Origin: Schistosoma haematobium
Lineage: Eukaryota; Platyhelminthes; Trematoda; Strigeidida; Schistosomatidae
Assembly: GCF_000699445.3 (NCBI RefSeq)
Contig: NC_067196.1
Span: 29,095,116-29,159,115, forward strand
Direction: 5' to 3'
Length of the DNA: 64,000 bases
The translations under genes were made by a program, and so were the position numbers. Under the pieces are notes generated by a model. That model was not told the DNA's origin and did not search any database. It saw only the letters and a list, made by a program, of their open reading frames with translations. Positions 1 to 13,663 of this stretch are shown here, in pieces. Every line of letters begins with the position of its first letter. Within the stretch, counting starts at the first letter, position 1.

Positions 1-754
1 AATGTCACAACTGTTTTATTTGTGTCATGAAGATTTACTGTCAAAATCGGAAAGATGACTTGACAGCGATATAAATATTCGTAAAAGTTGACACATTAAT
101 GTTACTTAATAGTCAAAATACTGCATAATGAATGATCAAAATAGTCAACTCTTTTTTCCTATAGGTTGACCAAGTTGGAGTTCAATATTGTAAACCATCT
201 TAAGTTAAAAATCTGAAACATTATGCGTCAAACCAGTAGTAATACTTCTTTCACGAGTCGTAAAGTTATTATTTCTTTCTCTAATGACGTGATCATTAGT
301 GCACACTGGTGATAACTCTCATTTAAAAAATAATGATACTTCTGAGCTCTTTGGTTTTAAACTATTATCTAAGGCAATACTAGTCACTAATGTAAAAACG
401 TTTCAGTGGGAGAATAACTGAGAATGCCTGATATCAGATTCTGATGAAAATTAACTTGGAATTTTACGAAATCTCTACGTAATTCCTTAAGTTAAACAAT
501 GAAATCAATTCAGCTGATCAATTCGACACTTACATTTTTGATAAATTTTGTTTTAGGCGAAGACGTTAAACTTCGAAATTTAGACAAAATCTTTGTTTTC
601 AAAAAGCATATTACGATACAAGTAGTGATGTGTACTGAAATGAATGCATAAGAGGGATAGTAAGCACGATTACACAATCCAATGCTCGATGCAGTCGCAA
701 ATGACTTGATAAGTGACTGACACTAAGTATACTCAGAAATTACTGAACTGACAG

Positions 755-756
<2 letters not shown>

Positions 757-789
<33 letters not shown>
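757..789. repeat. (TA)n microsatellite
   Basis: Uninterrupted alternating T and A over about 33 bases. Confidence 0.9.
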
Positions 790-792
<3 letters not shown>

Positions 793-1936
793 TAGGTGAC
801 TAGCAAAGAGATCATATTTGGCCCAAATTAAATTATGAAACGTCTGTCTCTTTAAATTTGTTTTACACATATATTAGCCGCATAGTACTTAATCATTAGG
901 TTACTCGATAATGCATTGGTTTTCGTTTTACGACTTACTTCCCTTAAGTGTATACAGGTGAATGTAGATAAAAATAATATGCACAACTACATTGATATCT
1001 TAAGTAATCAAGATCACCAATTTTATTGTGAATTACACATATTATACATCTTTACTTTTTACTTAAAAGTAATTTACACCGAGTAATTTTATGAAACCCT
1101 AACATGAATCACTGCATTCTCACCATAATAAATATCATATGCATATATTCTAAATGAGTGTCGGTTACTTCTTAGTGTTATACAAAATCTATTCCTACTT
1201 TTATAAATCAATACTAATCGTTTCTTATTCACAACTAACAATCTCCTTTATTGATTTCTTTTATTAGAAAGACGAAAAAAAATAGTAAAACCAACAATCC
1301 TATGGATTAGTGTTGCCGAAAATTTGTTCCTTTGGTCCATTTCATTTCAATATTTTTCTTAATTCTTAACTATTTTTTTCTTGTTAAAAAAAATTCACAT
1401 CAATCTTAATGTTTGCCGATGTTGTTAAGTGAACACGCCATGAAAAATTAAAAATAAATAAATCAAAACAATATGAACATTGAACATAAATGTCTAGATG
1501 GTAGTAAAATTGCTCGGATATTATAGTACAATTTTTGTGAACAGAAAAAAAAGTAGAAAAGAATACCAAATATGTATTCATATTTATTTCTGTATCTTTT
1601 CATTTAAAACAATTACCTAGGAATATATAATTAATTTATGCCAAAAAGAAAATTATACAGATATAATTCAAAGAGTAAAACTATGTTAAAGCTAAATTAA
1701 ACCAATAACGGAAATGGATAGTGATTTTTTTCATGCATTCATTCTCTTTTTTTTAACCTTATCAAATTCAATTAATTATTAATATAAATCAAATAATAAT
1801 TATAGTAATCTATAGACTATCGTTAAATCTATCGTCTCATTCTATCTATTCAACAGTTTCTGTTTCTTCTATCTATTTGTTTCTTCATCTCTTCCATCCT
1901 CATTCACTTCAGACTAAATATGTTCTGATAATTTCA

Positions 1937-1940
<4 letters not shown>

Positions 1941-1971
<31 letters not shown>
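1941..1971. repeat. (TA)n microsatellite
   Basis: Uninterrupted alternating T and A over about 31 bases. Confidence 0.9.
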
Positions 1972-1974
<3 letters not shown>

Positions 1975-3839
1975 TGAACAGATTAATCAACTGTTTATGT
2001 TCGGTTGTACAGATATTTAGAGCATTTTAGTAAAAACAGCTTATGAATTACTTTACAGTACATATACATATACATCTTAATTTAGATTTTGTACATATAT
2101 ATATATGTACTTCCATGTACTTAAACAGCAGAATATTGAAAATATACAGTACGTACTGCAGTACTATTCTATGGGATGATAAAAATTATAAATGAAAAGG
2201 AAATTAATGAAAAACAATTAATTATTCATTATATTCTCTTATATATATATATGATGAAGCTGTCTGACTTTCTATATATGTATACCAGTGTATACTGATC
2301 ATAATTACAATACCAGTATTCATCATTTTAACTATCTGCATATAATCATTATTCCAAATGTAGTAAACAAGTGAGAGATTTCCGTTGTTAGGGTTATTTA
2401 CATAGAACTACAAGACCAGTTTAATATGGTTGAATTTCTAATGATTTGAACTGTGAAGCTGTTGGGCATTTAATTAAATATATATATATATATAGTTTAA
2501 ATATAGACAATATTTAACCAGTTATTGATACCTAAACCCAACTGGAAATTTCAATACATAATCTATAGTTTCGAATTTCGAGAAACACACGAAATTCAAA
2601 AGTTAACTTCACTGATTGAATATCCAGCTAATAATCGTGGTTTAACAAAAAATTCAGAATCTCGATAACTCAATTCTTTGATAATCAATTAAAGCATCGA
2701 GATAACAATTTTGAGACTTACATAGATTTAATACAAGAATAAGAATAAATACATGAGTGTAACATAAAGAATAGTTTGTTTATTTATTAGAACATTGATG
2801 ATTATTTTCGATGGTGAATATATAGTGATCCGAATTAATTATTTACATAAATACAGCTGTAGAATTTTTTACCAGGAATAAAATAGTCTGTTTTTATTTA
2901 TTTAACATATGCATACAATTTAATCTGTGGAAAATATTCATTCACCTGTAAGAAACAAAATCATAATATATAGATAGAGACATATTCTATTTGTCTAATG
3001 TTGTTGTTTTTTTGCTAAGATTACAGTCGATACAAACTTAATTAAATGGAAAATTAGTTTTAATAGGGTTTAATAACTATGATGAATATATAATTTTAAA
3101 AGACCAGATTCTTTTCATCTTCTAGCAAGTGATTAAAAAAAGTATAACACTTTATTGGTAGATATCAAATCTTTATCTAAGTTTTCAATTGACTAATGAA
3201 AACATCGAAATTTCTCATAACTAACATAGTTTAAAGTATTGAAAACTGATATTTAGTGAATAAATGCTTCTAGTTCTATGAAATTAATCTTTGATAATCA
3301 ATTAGTACACTTAGTACTATGTTTTTCATTGACAAGTTACTCCTTAGATCTGACTACAATATAGGATAGAACATTTTGTTTTCATCTATTTAATCCAAAA
3401 TACATATTTTGACAACATAACGGCATGATGATGTACATCTATGTCTTGCATTATCATAATAAATAGTATTCTAAATTTTCAATCATATTAATACTTTTTA
3501 TGATACACTATAATATGATTTATTTATTATTAAATCTTTTTCTTAGTACATTAATTGCCAATTGAATGTTGTTCTGGGCATCCAAAAAATATTCATAAAA
3601 TTTTATGATTATATCTATGTACAAAAATCAACTATGAAGGTATTGATTTCTTCTTTTTTTTTCAAACGAATCAATAAAAAATGGCGATATATTCGATTTT
3701 ATATCTAACTGTCAACTGATTCAATATTATTACTGATTGTTGACTTTTGGATAAGGTGTGAAAAATTCACTTTAGTTATCTATTCTATATTTGTATAATA
3801 GAATGAATGAAAATCAATGCTTAATAATAATAATGCCAA

Positions 3840-5066
3840 TAATAATAATAATTATTATTATTATTGTTCTTAATGGCTTTATTCAATATTATATTTTTGG
3901 AACAATATAGAATTCTCAGCACAGGGTATCTCATCAATTTTCTTACACGAAAAAAAACAGAAACGAAGACAAAAAGAGAAAAAAAGGTTTAAAAAATCTG
4001 AAAAACTGTACAACTTTTCAAATTAGAGACATGTTGAGAATGTAGGTTATTGACTAGGTTAACTCTAAGAACCTGTTCGTCATAGAGTATATATGCTAGG
4101 TAAGGTATTATAGAACTTTTATACTTTTGCTTGCATGCATGGATTTTAATGTAATTACATCTCGGTCTACCAGAAGATATACAAGGAGAAAAATATGAGT
4201 GAAGGGGGTAGTTAGTATCTGATAAGATAACACCTGCCAGGAGTTTGCATGACTTTAGATGTCTATCCACAACCATATTAATCATGACCTTGAAAGATTC
4301 ACCACACACCTTGCTAACTGCCTTCAGCACTCTCCGCAATACAGAAAAGTTTTTTCTCAAAAGCCTAGGAAAGAATAATGGGGAACAGCAGACAATAATA
4401 GGTAATATGTAGGAATTGACAAATTCAAGAGTAAATGACGAGTAATCCCAAGGGCATGCAGTCTCTTTATGTAGTAAGTCAGACGGAAAACCTTCTTCGA
4501 TAACAATAAAACGTGAGAAGACCAAGAGAGATCAGAGGAAAAGGTAAAATCAAGATAATTGTCCTTCGACACTATGTTTATTAAAGAGTCTACAATGGCA
4601 CAAGCATTATCGGATCTCAAAATGGTGCTTAGATTCCGTTCATGTCTCATGCTAAAGTTAACGGCTTGACATTTAGACGGATTAAGTATAAGACCATTAC
4701 CACCAGATCAACAATCAATACGAGACAAAAACTCATTCATTTCTGTGGGATGTAAAGAAGAAGAGATAGGTATACATACAGTGAGATCATCCGCATATTT
4801 CACAAAAGTGTTTTCTGTGGAAGATGGCAGATTATGCAGAAAAAAAGGAGAAAATAAGAGGTGAAAGAACAGCTCCTTGTGGTACACCTTCATGAGACAG
4901 TAGAGACTCTAAACATTGTCCTCCAAATACAGTGTACTGTTCCCTTCCAGAGAGGTAGGAACATAGCCAGTTGGTTATTCACCTGTCAGTGTTGACGCTG
5001 ATTAACTTGTTAAGTAAACGTTGTCTTGATATAGAGTCAAAAACTGAAGTATAGTCCAGTGTTTGA
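3840..5066 (-). mobile_element. CR1-like non-LTR retrotransposon, 5'-truncated and decayed
   Basis: Read on the minus strand, the fragment starts in reverse transcriptase motif A (LDYTSVFDSI), continues through PQGAVLSPL and the catalytic box KYADDLTV (around 4780-4810), then a C-terminal stretch with LSWSSHV and a histidine-rich segment in shifted frames. It ends in a 3' tail resembling GCTGAGAATTCTATATTG and a run of AAT triplets at 3838-3863. The motif order identifies a LINE reverse transcriptase of the CR1 type (schistosome SR1-like); the clade is inferred from general motif style. Stops and frame changes make it non-functional. The 5' end is missing. Confidence 0.8.
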
Positions 5067-5069
5067 AAA

Positions 5070-7355
5070 TAGAGATAACAGTAACTAAAACATAAAATCT
5101 TAATAAACATAAATGTATTGAAAGAGTTCTTTCTAACCCATGTTTTTTATTTTAAAAACGGTGATTAGACACCATTGCATGTTCTTAACGAAATGAGTTT
5201 ACAACGTGGACAGATGAATAAGACTTATGTGTTGTACTATATGAAATAGTCGTTTTATTAAATTATACAAATATATGACGTTTATATTGTTTTCTGTTTA
5301 AAGGTATATTTTTCCAGTGAACAGTTATTGCATAACTTTATGTTTAATTATATATATATATATAGTAATAATCTTATTACATTTCCCCAAGGTTTGTTAT
5401 AATATGCTAGACTATCAAAGTTGTGTCAGTTATTTATTAACCAACATATATGTGGAATGAAGTAAATTTGGAAATCATGTAGTCAGTTAATTTCTACGAC
5501 ATTTCCAGATTACTTTAGACCTTAGTAACAAGAACACCATTTATAACTTTTGTTGTCCCTAATTAGAATTTCAAGTATTTACATTTATTTAATTACCTAT
5601 CTCATGAATATGGATATACAATGTACCATGTAATGAAACCATGAATTCTAAATTTTCCAATATATATTCATTAGAGTTACGTAAAAAAGTGATACAAGTT
5701 ATCACTTAGATATAAATTGTATTTAAATGTTCTCAATGAATGATTTCTAAGACGAAGTGTTTACGTACACTCACGTAATGACTAACCATTATGATCTCTT
5801 ACCGAAATTTATAAAGCTATCGTTTGATAAAATTCCATTGCAATTAAGAGATTATTGTTTTTCGACTCATTTACAAGAGATAACATGTTTGAATTCTTAA
5901 AGGATGTAAACATGAATTTCTCTATTACTTTACAGTATTAAACTCGGAGATTGCTCTTAAATATATAAACTTTCTTCTGATGAACTACAATAGAATTTAC
6001 ATATTCTATTTGTCTGTAAATTATAAAAAAAGAGGTTAGAAGCTTCAAAAAATTATTTATTTGACAATCTGAACATTTAAGTACATTCGTAACGACTATC
6101 AAGTTTTAACAGTCTGATTTTACATCTTCAAGTTCATGCTGCCAAACATAGTTTACTAGTTCATTTTCAAGTGAAGATGAACAGTTAAGATCAGAATGGA
6201 GTATTTGAAAAATGAATATAACTTTGTGGATTACCAGTGTATATTTGAAAGAGTGTTTCAGTATGCATCACTGCTAACTTGATGAAGGAATCTATGACCA
6301 GTTATCTATTTGGATACAATAAAATTAATAAATGATGGTTTAAGTAATCACCTTCGGTTAAACTGCTTGTCAACTATACTGCCAGATCACTCGATTTGAA
6401 ATAAATGAGAAAACATCTAAACTTTTGAGCTATTGCTTGTAAACCGAATGTGTCAGTGCTTTACTGCTTGAAATAGGTTTATCACATTAAGTAGTATATA
6501 CATACTAACAGTATGAAAAATTTAATAATCATGTTAGTAAAACAAACGTAATAAATAAAATCAGAATGTGGCCTACTTAACACAAATAATAAACATATAT
6601 TCATGTAAATTACACTTTAATTAAATTTAAGCATTTACCGGCAGATATGTTTTGACCCATACCCTAAGCACTTCATAAACTTTGGATTAGTCACAATTTT
6701 ATTTAAAAAAACACCCTAGTCATTTCAAAGAACAACTGTATAGTCTTTAATATTATTATTCGTTACTATATCTATAAATTTATCGAAGTTGTTTGTATTT
6801 AGAACATGATATCAAACCAGAGTAAAGTGGTAAAATGGCCTTCGCTAACTTTATCTGTGGTGTTGGAGGATTATGAGAAAGGCTAGGAATAATAGATATA
6901 GTAAACTCTAAGCAAATAGTATGATAATCGTTTGAAAGTCACGTTCGTGTTATTTCAATGTAATATGATAATTTTAACAAATAGACTTTAGCTAAATAAT
7001 CAGTTGTGAAGTTTTGAGTTTTATTTACATACTGAAACCAACAAACCAATACGTTCAGGATAAGATCAGTGTTTATCGATTCCTCTGTTTAACAGCAATA
7101 TCAAATGGATATTCGATAAACATTCTGATATTAGTGAAAGTTTTTATTTTCATTCCTGATCTAAAAAAAGATTACTGTTTTGTAGTATCCTTAAATTATG
7201 TAATAGAAAGTCACAAAACAGTGGTATCTCACATGATAGTGGTATTCAAAAAGGTGATATTCTATTTTTCTTGTATCTCTTACTCAATGTTTAATACAGG
7301 TTGATACAGAATGTGTACATATTACATTAGGACTTCACTGATATTTTAGTGTCGG
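5070..7355. other. AT-rich DNA, nothing recognisable
   Basis: No protein-like ORF or repeat family was recognised; the 96-codon ORF at 7014-7304 has low-complexity, hydrophobic content without any domain. Confidence 0.4.
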
Positions 7356-7360
7356 TTGCT

Positions 7361-7890
7361 ATGTTAAGCCCACATAACTTATTCTAGCTTCTGGACAGGC
7401 CAACATACCCATTCTTCTTTAGTCATATTTTGATCTTGATGGTTATTCCCTTATCAATCTCGACTGTTGTTATGTCAGCGTATCTGTGTGTCCTTATCTT
7501 ATTCATCATATGTCTGTAACTTATCTTTGTGTTTATAAATATTGATTAACTCTTGATTAAACCAAGTTGGCTCACATGCCTTCTCCACTGCGGTTCCTTT
7601 TGTTTCGCTTCGCTATCTCTTCTTCGTTTCATTTACAGCGATTATCTGTTACGATCAGCGAGTGTACAAAATATACGTATTCAAAAATCCATTCTTGTAT
7701 TTGCCTTATTCAATTCCGTTGTTCACCAATACGAGTTAAGTTGATAATTTTATACGAGGATTAACGATATCCATATTTCAATAACAATCATTCGTACGAT
7801 CCAACTCGAATCAGATCCCGGACCACAAAAGTGGTGAGTTCGTCGATAACATCGTCCGATCAAATTGACGTCAAAATGAAGGGCCAGTAT
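7361..7890 (+). mobile_element. Possible LTR and leader remnant of an LTR retrotransposon
   Basis: A block with clearly higher G+C than its surroundings begins TGTTAAGCCCACATAAC and ends near a segment reading ACAAAAGTGGTGAGTTCG, which resembles an LTR end followed by a primer-binding site. No second LTR, gag or pol sequence follows. The call rests only on composition and the LTR-like termini, so it is tentative; a diverged unrelated repeat is equally possible. Confidence 0.3.
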
Positions 7891-7899
7891 AATATACTT

Positions 7900-9650
7900 T
7901 TTTTCACTCCTTCATTAAATTTTCTTTATGCATCTAATCAGTTTATGATGAACTTATTACTTAGAATTTATCAGTGAAATTTATCATAATAAAACAATAC
8001 CTAGTTTACTGTTTAATGTATATTCCTTTTTACGAAGGACTTTTAAAAAGTTATTCTGTATGAAAAAAGAATGTTTATTCTGTGATTATAGTAATTTATT
8101 TCTTAGTTTTTGTTTACGTTAATTGGAAAAAACTAATTTTTGACGAAATAACATTGACGCTTGAGTTTATGTTGTGGTGTGTACTACAGTCATAAGTAGT
8201 ATTTATCATCAATCGAAAGTGAAATGCCTAGTGGCAGAAGATTAAGAAGATTGAAGGGAAGAGAACAGGCACAAAACGAAAAGACAATGAAGTCTGAGAC
8301 AATCGATTGACATTTTACCAATGAAGAAGTTTCCGTATGGTTCTCAAATTTTACTAAGAGATTCTGTAATTTTGTGTTGGAATACATTCTATTGTTCCCA
8401 TTGATGTTCCCATTTACTACAGTGCAATATGTTCTTATGGGGGAAAATAATAAATTAGAAATAAATACTGTAAGAATCTTTTTTTATTATTGATAATAAA
8501 AGTCATTAATAGAAGATATAATCACATTATTTAAATTAACCTATTTGTATTCAATGAAGATATAAATTCTCCTAACTGTAAGCATTTATCCAATGTAATA
8601 ATTATATAAAGGGATCTATTATTTTCAGCTGTGTAGTCTAGTTTTTAAAATAACGTTTATAGCCAAGCTTTTGATTTTCCAATATACGATCTATTATTTA
8701 CTAGTAAAGCGTGTTACAGGTATACGAGTAAAAGATTTCATCATAAATACTATTGTAGGTATAACAAACTAATGTCCGAGTTCATTCATTCTTTTGTGAT
8801 ATTTTAATCGTAGGCTTATTTCCTAAAGAAGTTTTGAGCTCAAGTGATCAGATTTTACATTGTATTCTTTTTCAAAACTTGATTGCAATAATTAATTAAG
8901 TATAAACTATAATACAGTTTATTGATATATCCTGAAAAGTTAAATGTCCTCAAATAATAAAAAGGCGGCAGATCAGTTTAATCACTTTATAAAAGTCATT
9001 TCTTTTCTACCTTATGTAATTTACAATCACTGTCGTACTGGTACGTTTTATTAATTCACTTACTAGTTTGCTTGTTCTTTTTAGAAAAAAGAAAAGTAAA
9101 TTCAAAAACTATTCTAAATAGGAACTAATACAAGGTCAAAATAACTTACAAACAACACTACTTAATAAGTGTATTATAGTATATTTCTTTCCTTTACTAT
9201 AATCAAACTAATTTATTTCACTTCAAGGTTAGTTATCTCTCTTTAAATTCACTAAAATAAATGAATATTATTCTTACATATAGTTAATAAGGAAATAGGC
9301 AGTTAATACAAAATCAGACTAATGTCAATGACCTTTAAGAAAGGAATATAGAAAAAGTTGTAGATATATATTTATATATAATTCACTAGTATTTTGACAT
9401 TGATCTACTAAATGTATTGCATATGTCTGTAATTTTTAAACATGAATATTTTAACTACTTTCATTTATGAACGTAACAAACAAAGAAATTAGTATTTTCT
9501 TCTATTAGGAATATAATCTATAAATTTCTAGTTGGTAGTAGTGATAGTAAGAAAAAGAATATACATTATTACAAAGTAGATTTTATCATTTATAAGTGAA
9601 TCTATGAGGTTTTGATAGTTTTGTGTAAAGCTATAATAATAAAGTGTACT
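7900..9650. other. AT-rich DNA, nothing recognisable
   Basis: No gene or known repeat family seen. Confidence 0.4.
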
Positions 9651-9654
9651 GTTT

Positions 9655-10172
9655 TAGCAATATCAGTCAGTCAGTAACAACGTAGAGCTACGTACGTACA
9701 TACATCAGTTCGAGTTGCCATACCACATTAGCACAGAGATGCAGTTGTCGATTCAAATCCCGTAGTGGTAGAGGTAGTAATAGTGTAGGTAGTAATCGGA
9801 AAGATTAGGGTGTGAAAATGTTATTCAAGGAATATCATCCAGTGAAATGAATTTGGAAAGAGAAAAAAGGGACATGAAGAATTCAGAAGATTAGAATTTG
9901 AGAGAACACAAAGAGTGGATGCACCTGAGCCATTGCAGACGATTTCGAACCATGTCATTCAAGGTCTCTAGACATAGGTTTCCATCGTCTCGCGGATCCC
10001 AACCAGATAGTCTACACCTACCAACATGACTCTGTCCACTTGTCAGTGACTTCATGGATTTGTGCCATGTTTTGGTCTGGCCGCCACCAACTTCCCTCCA
10101 ACCTACTCCTACACCATAAAACACCGCACGTCGGGGTAGTCGGTGGTTTGGCATACGCAACGCGTGTCCCAT
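9655..10172 (-). mobile_element. 3' end of a non-LTR retrotransposon with CTGA-type tail
   Basis: On the minus strand an open frame (9891-10172) carries the C-terminal reverse transcriptase tail found in many flatworm LINEs: GHALRMPNHRLPRRAVFYGV, then GQTKTWHKSMKSL, SHVGRCRLSGW and a final WLRCIHSLCS. A 3' untranslated part follows down to a CTGACTGACTGA-like end near 9665. The copy is truncated at its 5' end exactly where family A SINE material begins shortly after. Related copies lie at 13664-14460 and 37725-38090. Confidence 0.75.
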
Positions 10173-10210
10173 TAATATAACAAATATGATGTTAATGTTG
10201 TTATGAGAAT

Positions 10211-10668
10211 GAAGGATTTGTGGAGATCGTAGTGATTTTAATAGTTGAATTTATGAGTCAATTGAAACTAGACCACCATTAGAAACCTGGTAGCACTGGA
10301 TAACCGTTTTGTCCTAATATTGAACTTCTCAAAAGTGGGGATCCACAGTCCCGCATTCGACAATCGAACCTAAGAGTTTCGTGAACACTTGACCCCTAGA
10401 CCACTGACTCGGCGTCCAATGGTGTTAATGTCTTACTTCAATCGATCCATGAATGGTTACGTAAAACTTTATCCATTGTCTGAGGTAGGTACCTGTGTCT
10501 ATCCGACACGGATTGTACTCGAGATCAGAGGTCCTGGTCTCGAGTCCTGTATGTGGGATTGTGAATGCTTACTGTTGATGAGTCCCCATACTAGGAGGAA
10601 ACTGCCATCCTGTGCTTCTAAGATTTCTGTGGTGGTCTAGCTTAAATCGACTCATGAATTCAATCATT
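10211..10668. mobile_element. Family A hammerhead SINE, inverted pair
   Basis: The left part (about 10211-10520) is a minus-strand copy with tail, decayed ribozyme, tRNA-like segment and head; the right part (about 10521-10668) is a plus-strand copy. The plus ribozyme reads TTGATGA instead of CTGANGA in the first core strand and still has GAAA; stem II is partly broken. The right end stops at CATGAATTCAATC, the same element position where other composites stop. No convincing target-site duplication was found, so this one is older or rearranged. Confidence 0.7.
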
Positions 10669-10699
10669 ATGATGGTGTTGGTGCGCATAGGATGTAATG

Positions 10700-11885
10700 A
10701 CATTGTAAAATTAAATTAATAAATATCCAGTGAGAAATTATTTGACATTTGTTTTAGGAACTGACCACAGTGTCAAAGAAAATTGAAGAAGGAACAAAAT
10801 TATCCATATTTTAAACTGTAGTGACTTTATAAAACTAAATAATGATTATATAATAACATCAGTGATATTCCACAAACGTTCGGAAGAAACGAATTATACG
10901 GATCACGACTAATTGCTTTAATTATTGCTGGCCAACATTGAAGACAAAATGTTCCTAAATTTAGGTGTTGGTGAATTAGATTTCCATAACCAACAGATGT
11001 CAAATGATAACTAGTTAAAAGCGAGAGTTACAGTATGAGGCTGTCTGTTAATTTTTAGTTGTTATAGGTTCTTCAGTCAATTTCTATCTTTAATAAACGC
11101 TGATTTTTTTAAAAACATGATTCCCATACATTGGTTAAATTCACTTCATTAAACAAACGTACATTATCTTAAATGTAAATCTGTGTCCCTATAAATTGTA
11201 GGAGAGAAGTAAACCGCTTGGAATAAATTTAAATTATTCATTATGTTTCAAAGTTTTATAATAACTAAGTTTTGATGTTGTAACGAAACCAATTATAAAT
11301 TAGTGATCCACACTATCTGTCTGTTTCTTTGGTATATTTGAACCAGCCTATGATTCATAGACGTAGTACCGATAAACTTTAATTTGTACCTCGTTCGGCT
11401 AAGTGAATCAGACTACATTTCTTCCAACAAAGTGAATGATTTTTATTAGCGTCTCAGAACAAAAAGAGCAAAAATTTATTAGAGGCGATATCTCAACAGA
11501 ACTATCTTACAGAATAATTCATACAACCAAACCAATGGGACTAGAGAAACGATGAGTCGAATCTTGTACAATATATAATCTTTAGTGATTCAATAATGTA
11601 AAACTGATCTCCGCATGAGAAAATCGCAAGTCCTATCTTTCATTCTTCTATCGCCCTCTCACGTGATCTATTTGTATCCTAGTTGTTATTAGTCTCTTCT
11701 AGCATTATTTTTTAGCTGTTATGTACACTTTAAGTGAACAATTATTCCTCATATTTCAGATTCGTAAATTATTCTCATCTTCTAGTATTTCTTTAAACTT
11801 TAGATTGTGACAGTTTCTTGCGACACTTAGGCCTTATTAAGATGAATAGATTACAGTATTTAGTTCTTTATATCTCATTAAGAAA
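10700..11885. other. AT-rich DNA, nothing recognisable
   Basis: No gene or repeat family recognised between the SINE pair and the small fragment at 11886. Confidence 0.4.
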
Positions 11886-11935
11886 GACTTGACACACATG
11901 ACATTGATCACCACCCAATGATCAGTCAATTGTGA
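11886..11935 (+). repeat. Family C SINE, 3' tail fragment
   Basis: About 50 bases (CTTGACACACATGACATTGA, then a CACCACCC stretch) match the 3' tail of the family C composite at 29487-29531 almost base for base. It is a severely 5'-truncated copy, as expected of retroposition. Confidence 0.7.
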
Positions 11936-13006
11936 CTCGTATATCTCATTGTTAAAACAAAGCTTATGTACTGTTAAACAGACTCAATTACAAAGTAGAC
12001 CGGAATACTACTGATTTCCAGTACAAAAAAGTCAATCATTTGATAAATATGCTTTGCAATTGAATAATACGTAGTAAAGCATTAAAATAAGTCGGTAAAT
12101 TAAACTGAATAAAAATGTTTAAATATAGTTTAACGTGGAAAATTACCATGTTCATATAAATATAATTAGATGGTAAAATCAAAAATACCGGAAGTCCAGT
12201 TGAATAAACTGAGAAATATTAGTGACTGATATTTACCAATTGTTCTATATTTATTATTATCATTATGGTTAATAATCATAGTTGACATGATGCATCAATG
12301 AATTATTAGTACAACGTTAGCAAATGTTGATTTCATTTGGGCTACAATCTATTTATTTCATTCTACATATCACAACAGTAGTTCTTTCAAAATTTTACAT
12401 TTGAAAGAACTCTTACAATGTTAAATTTATGTAACATATTTACATTAGTTTTATGGAACAATATACTCAATCAACAGGAGCGCTTATTTTGACATCGGAA
12501 AACAAAAAGAAAGACAACGAGTTTGTCATTTAAAAACAGTCACAATTTGTTTTCACAGAAATATCAATTCATTAGCTCAATAGTTAATCGAATCAATAAA
12601 ACATAATATAAGGATAGTTGAATGATTATTATTACAGATCACTATAAAACTAAAGACTTTCTTTTTAAATCCATCAAAATAAATTTGTGTATTACATTTA
12701 GTTATATTTCATATAGAATATGATATATTTGTATAACAATAAAATCATATCTCTCATTATCAACTACGACATAGTTAAACCTAAAGAATATAAATGGAGT
12801 TCCGTAGGCTATTATACTCATCATTAAAGAAGCAACTATAATAAACCATGAAAATTCTGAGTACATTTGTATGAGTAATTTTAGAATAGTTTGTAATATT
12901 TATGAGCAACTCTATTAGCTATGATAATAAGTTATTAATTAAGTGTTATTTAGAACCAAAAATGACAGTAGAACTCATGTTGTTTACGTTGTATTTTATA
13001 GTGTAA

Positions 13007-13433
13007 AACTCATGTAATTTCTAAAAATCTCCACAAAACCCATCACCTGCTTACTAGTGACTGACTCCAGGAGACACTCCTGGTGTTCTAGTGAGAAGCC
13101 GTTACTAGTGGAGTTCAACCAGGTCTGTTGTGAGATAACAACTCACTGAAGACAATGGTGTACGGTGGCGCAATTTTGTGGATTGGTTGAAGTTAGGCAT
13201 TAAAACCGTTGAATACCGGCTCAGTGGTCTAGTTGGTTAAGCACCTGGCGCGAGACTGATAGGCCCTAGGTTCGAATCCCGCGGGGTGTGGGATCGTGGA
13301 TGCGCGCTGCTGAGGAGTCCCATACTAGGACGAAACGGCCGTTCAGTGCTTCCAGGTTTTCCATGATGGTCTATCTTCAATTGACTCATGATTTCAATCT
13401 GTGAAATTTCTAAAAATCTCCACAAAACCCATT
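13007..13433 (+). mobile_element. Family A hammerhead SINE, partial unit plus one full unit in tandem
   Basis: The segment begins with the tail of a preceding unit (TTCTAAAAATCTCCACAAAA at 13017-13036), runs directly into the head of a full unit, then the tRNA-like part (A box around 13218-13230, B box GGTTCGAATCC at 13270-13280), the hammerhead (13302-13356) and an identical tail at 13409-13428. Tail-to-tail distance gives a unit of about 392 bp. Head-to-tail joining implies a multimeric or circular RNA template. This is the best-preserved family A unit in the window. Confidence 0.8.
13302..13356 (+). ncRNA. Type I hammerhead ribozyme, family A, core intact
   Basis: Core strand CTGAGGA (13311-13317), stem II GTCC/GGAC with a CATACTA loop, GAAA (13333-13336), self-complementary stem III ACGGCCGT, and a stem I formed by GCGCTG and CAGTGC with one G-U wobble. 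The predicted cleavage position is after 13344, where base 17 is U rather than the usual C; U is tolerated in GUH triplets but is generally slower. All other conserved core bases match the hammerhead consensus. Confidence 0.8.
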
Positions 13434-13560
13434 CTGATGATCATATATTCATTTAAAATTTATTTACCTATTTCACTTTTAAAAATCATGATTTCATTTT
13501 TTCTTTAACATATTTTTAATGATTTTTTAACGATCGCATATTTTTTTAGTTATTTTTTAG

Positions 13561-13660
13561 AAGTTTAATAGTTGAATTCATGAGTCCATTGAAGCTAGAT
13601 CACCATCGAAAACCTGGAAGCACTGGACTATCATTTCGTCGTAGTATGTGACTCCTCATT
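13561..13660 (-). mobile_element. Family A SINE, 3' part joined to a LINE fragment
   Basis: A minus-strand family A tail and ribozyme 3' half ends abruptly near 13660, where LINE sequence begins. The ribozyme is incomplete and mutated (ACTATCATTTCGTC in place of the stem III palindrome). Confidence 0.65.
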
Positions 13661-13663
13661 TGA

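Larger units (their letters stand above)
1..3835. other. AT-rich intron-like DNA, no gene seen
   Basis: No coding or recognisable transposon sequence. It holds (TA)n tracts near 757-789, 1941-1971, 2093-2107 and 2482-2494. Given the innexin exon on the minus strand to the right, this is most simply intron 1 of that gene; that is inference. Confidence 0.5.

Noticed and set aside
4357..4525. Two overlapping minus-strand ORFs treated as separate genes
   Set aside because: They are frameshifted pieces of one CR1-like reverse transcriptase.
13218..13300. Candidate tRNA genes at SINE A and B boxes
   Set aside because: Only the internal promoter boxes and a partial fold remain; a hammerhead follows directly, and no proper anticodon arm or terminator is present.
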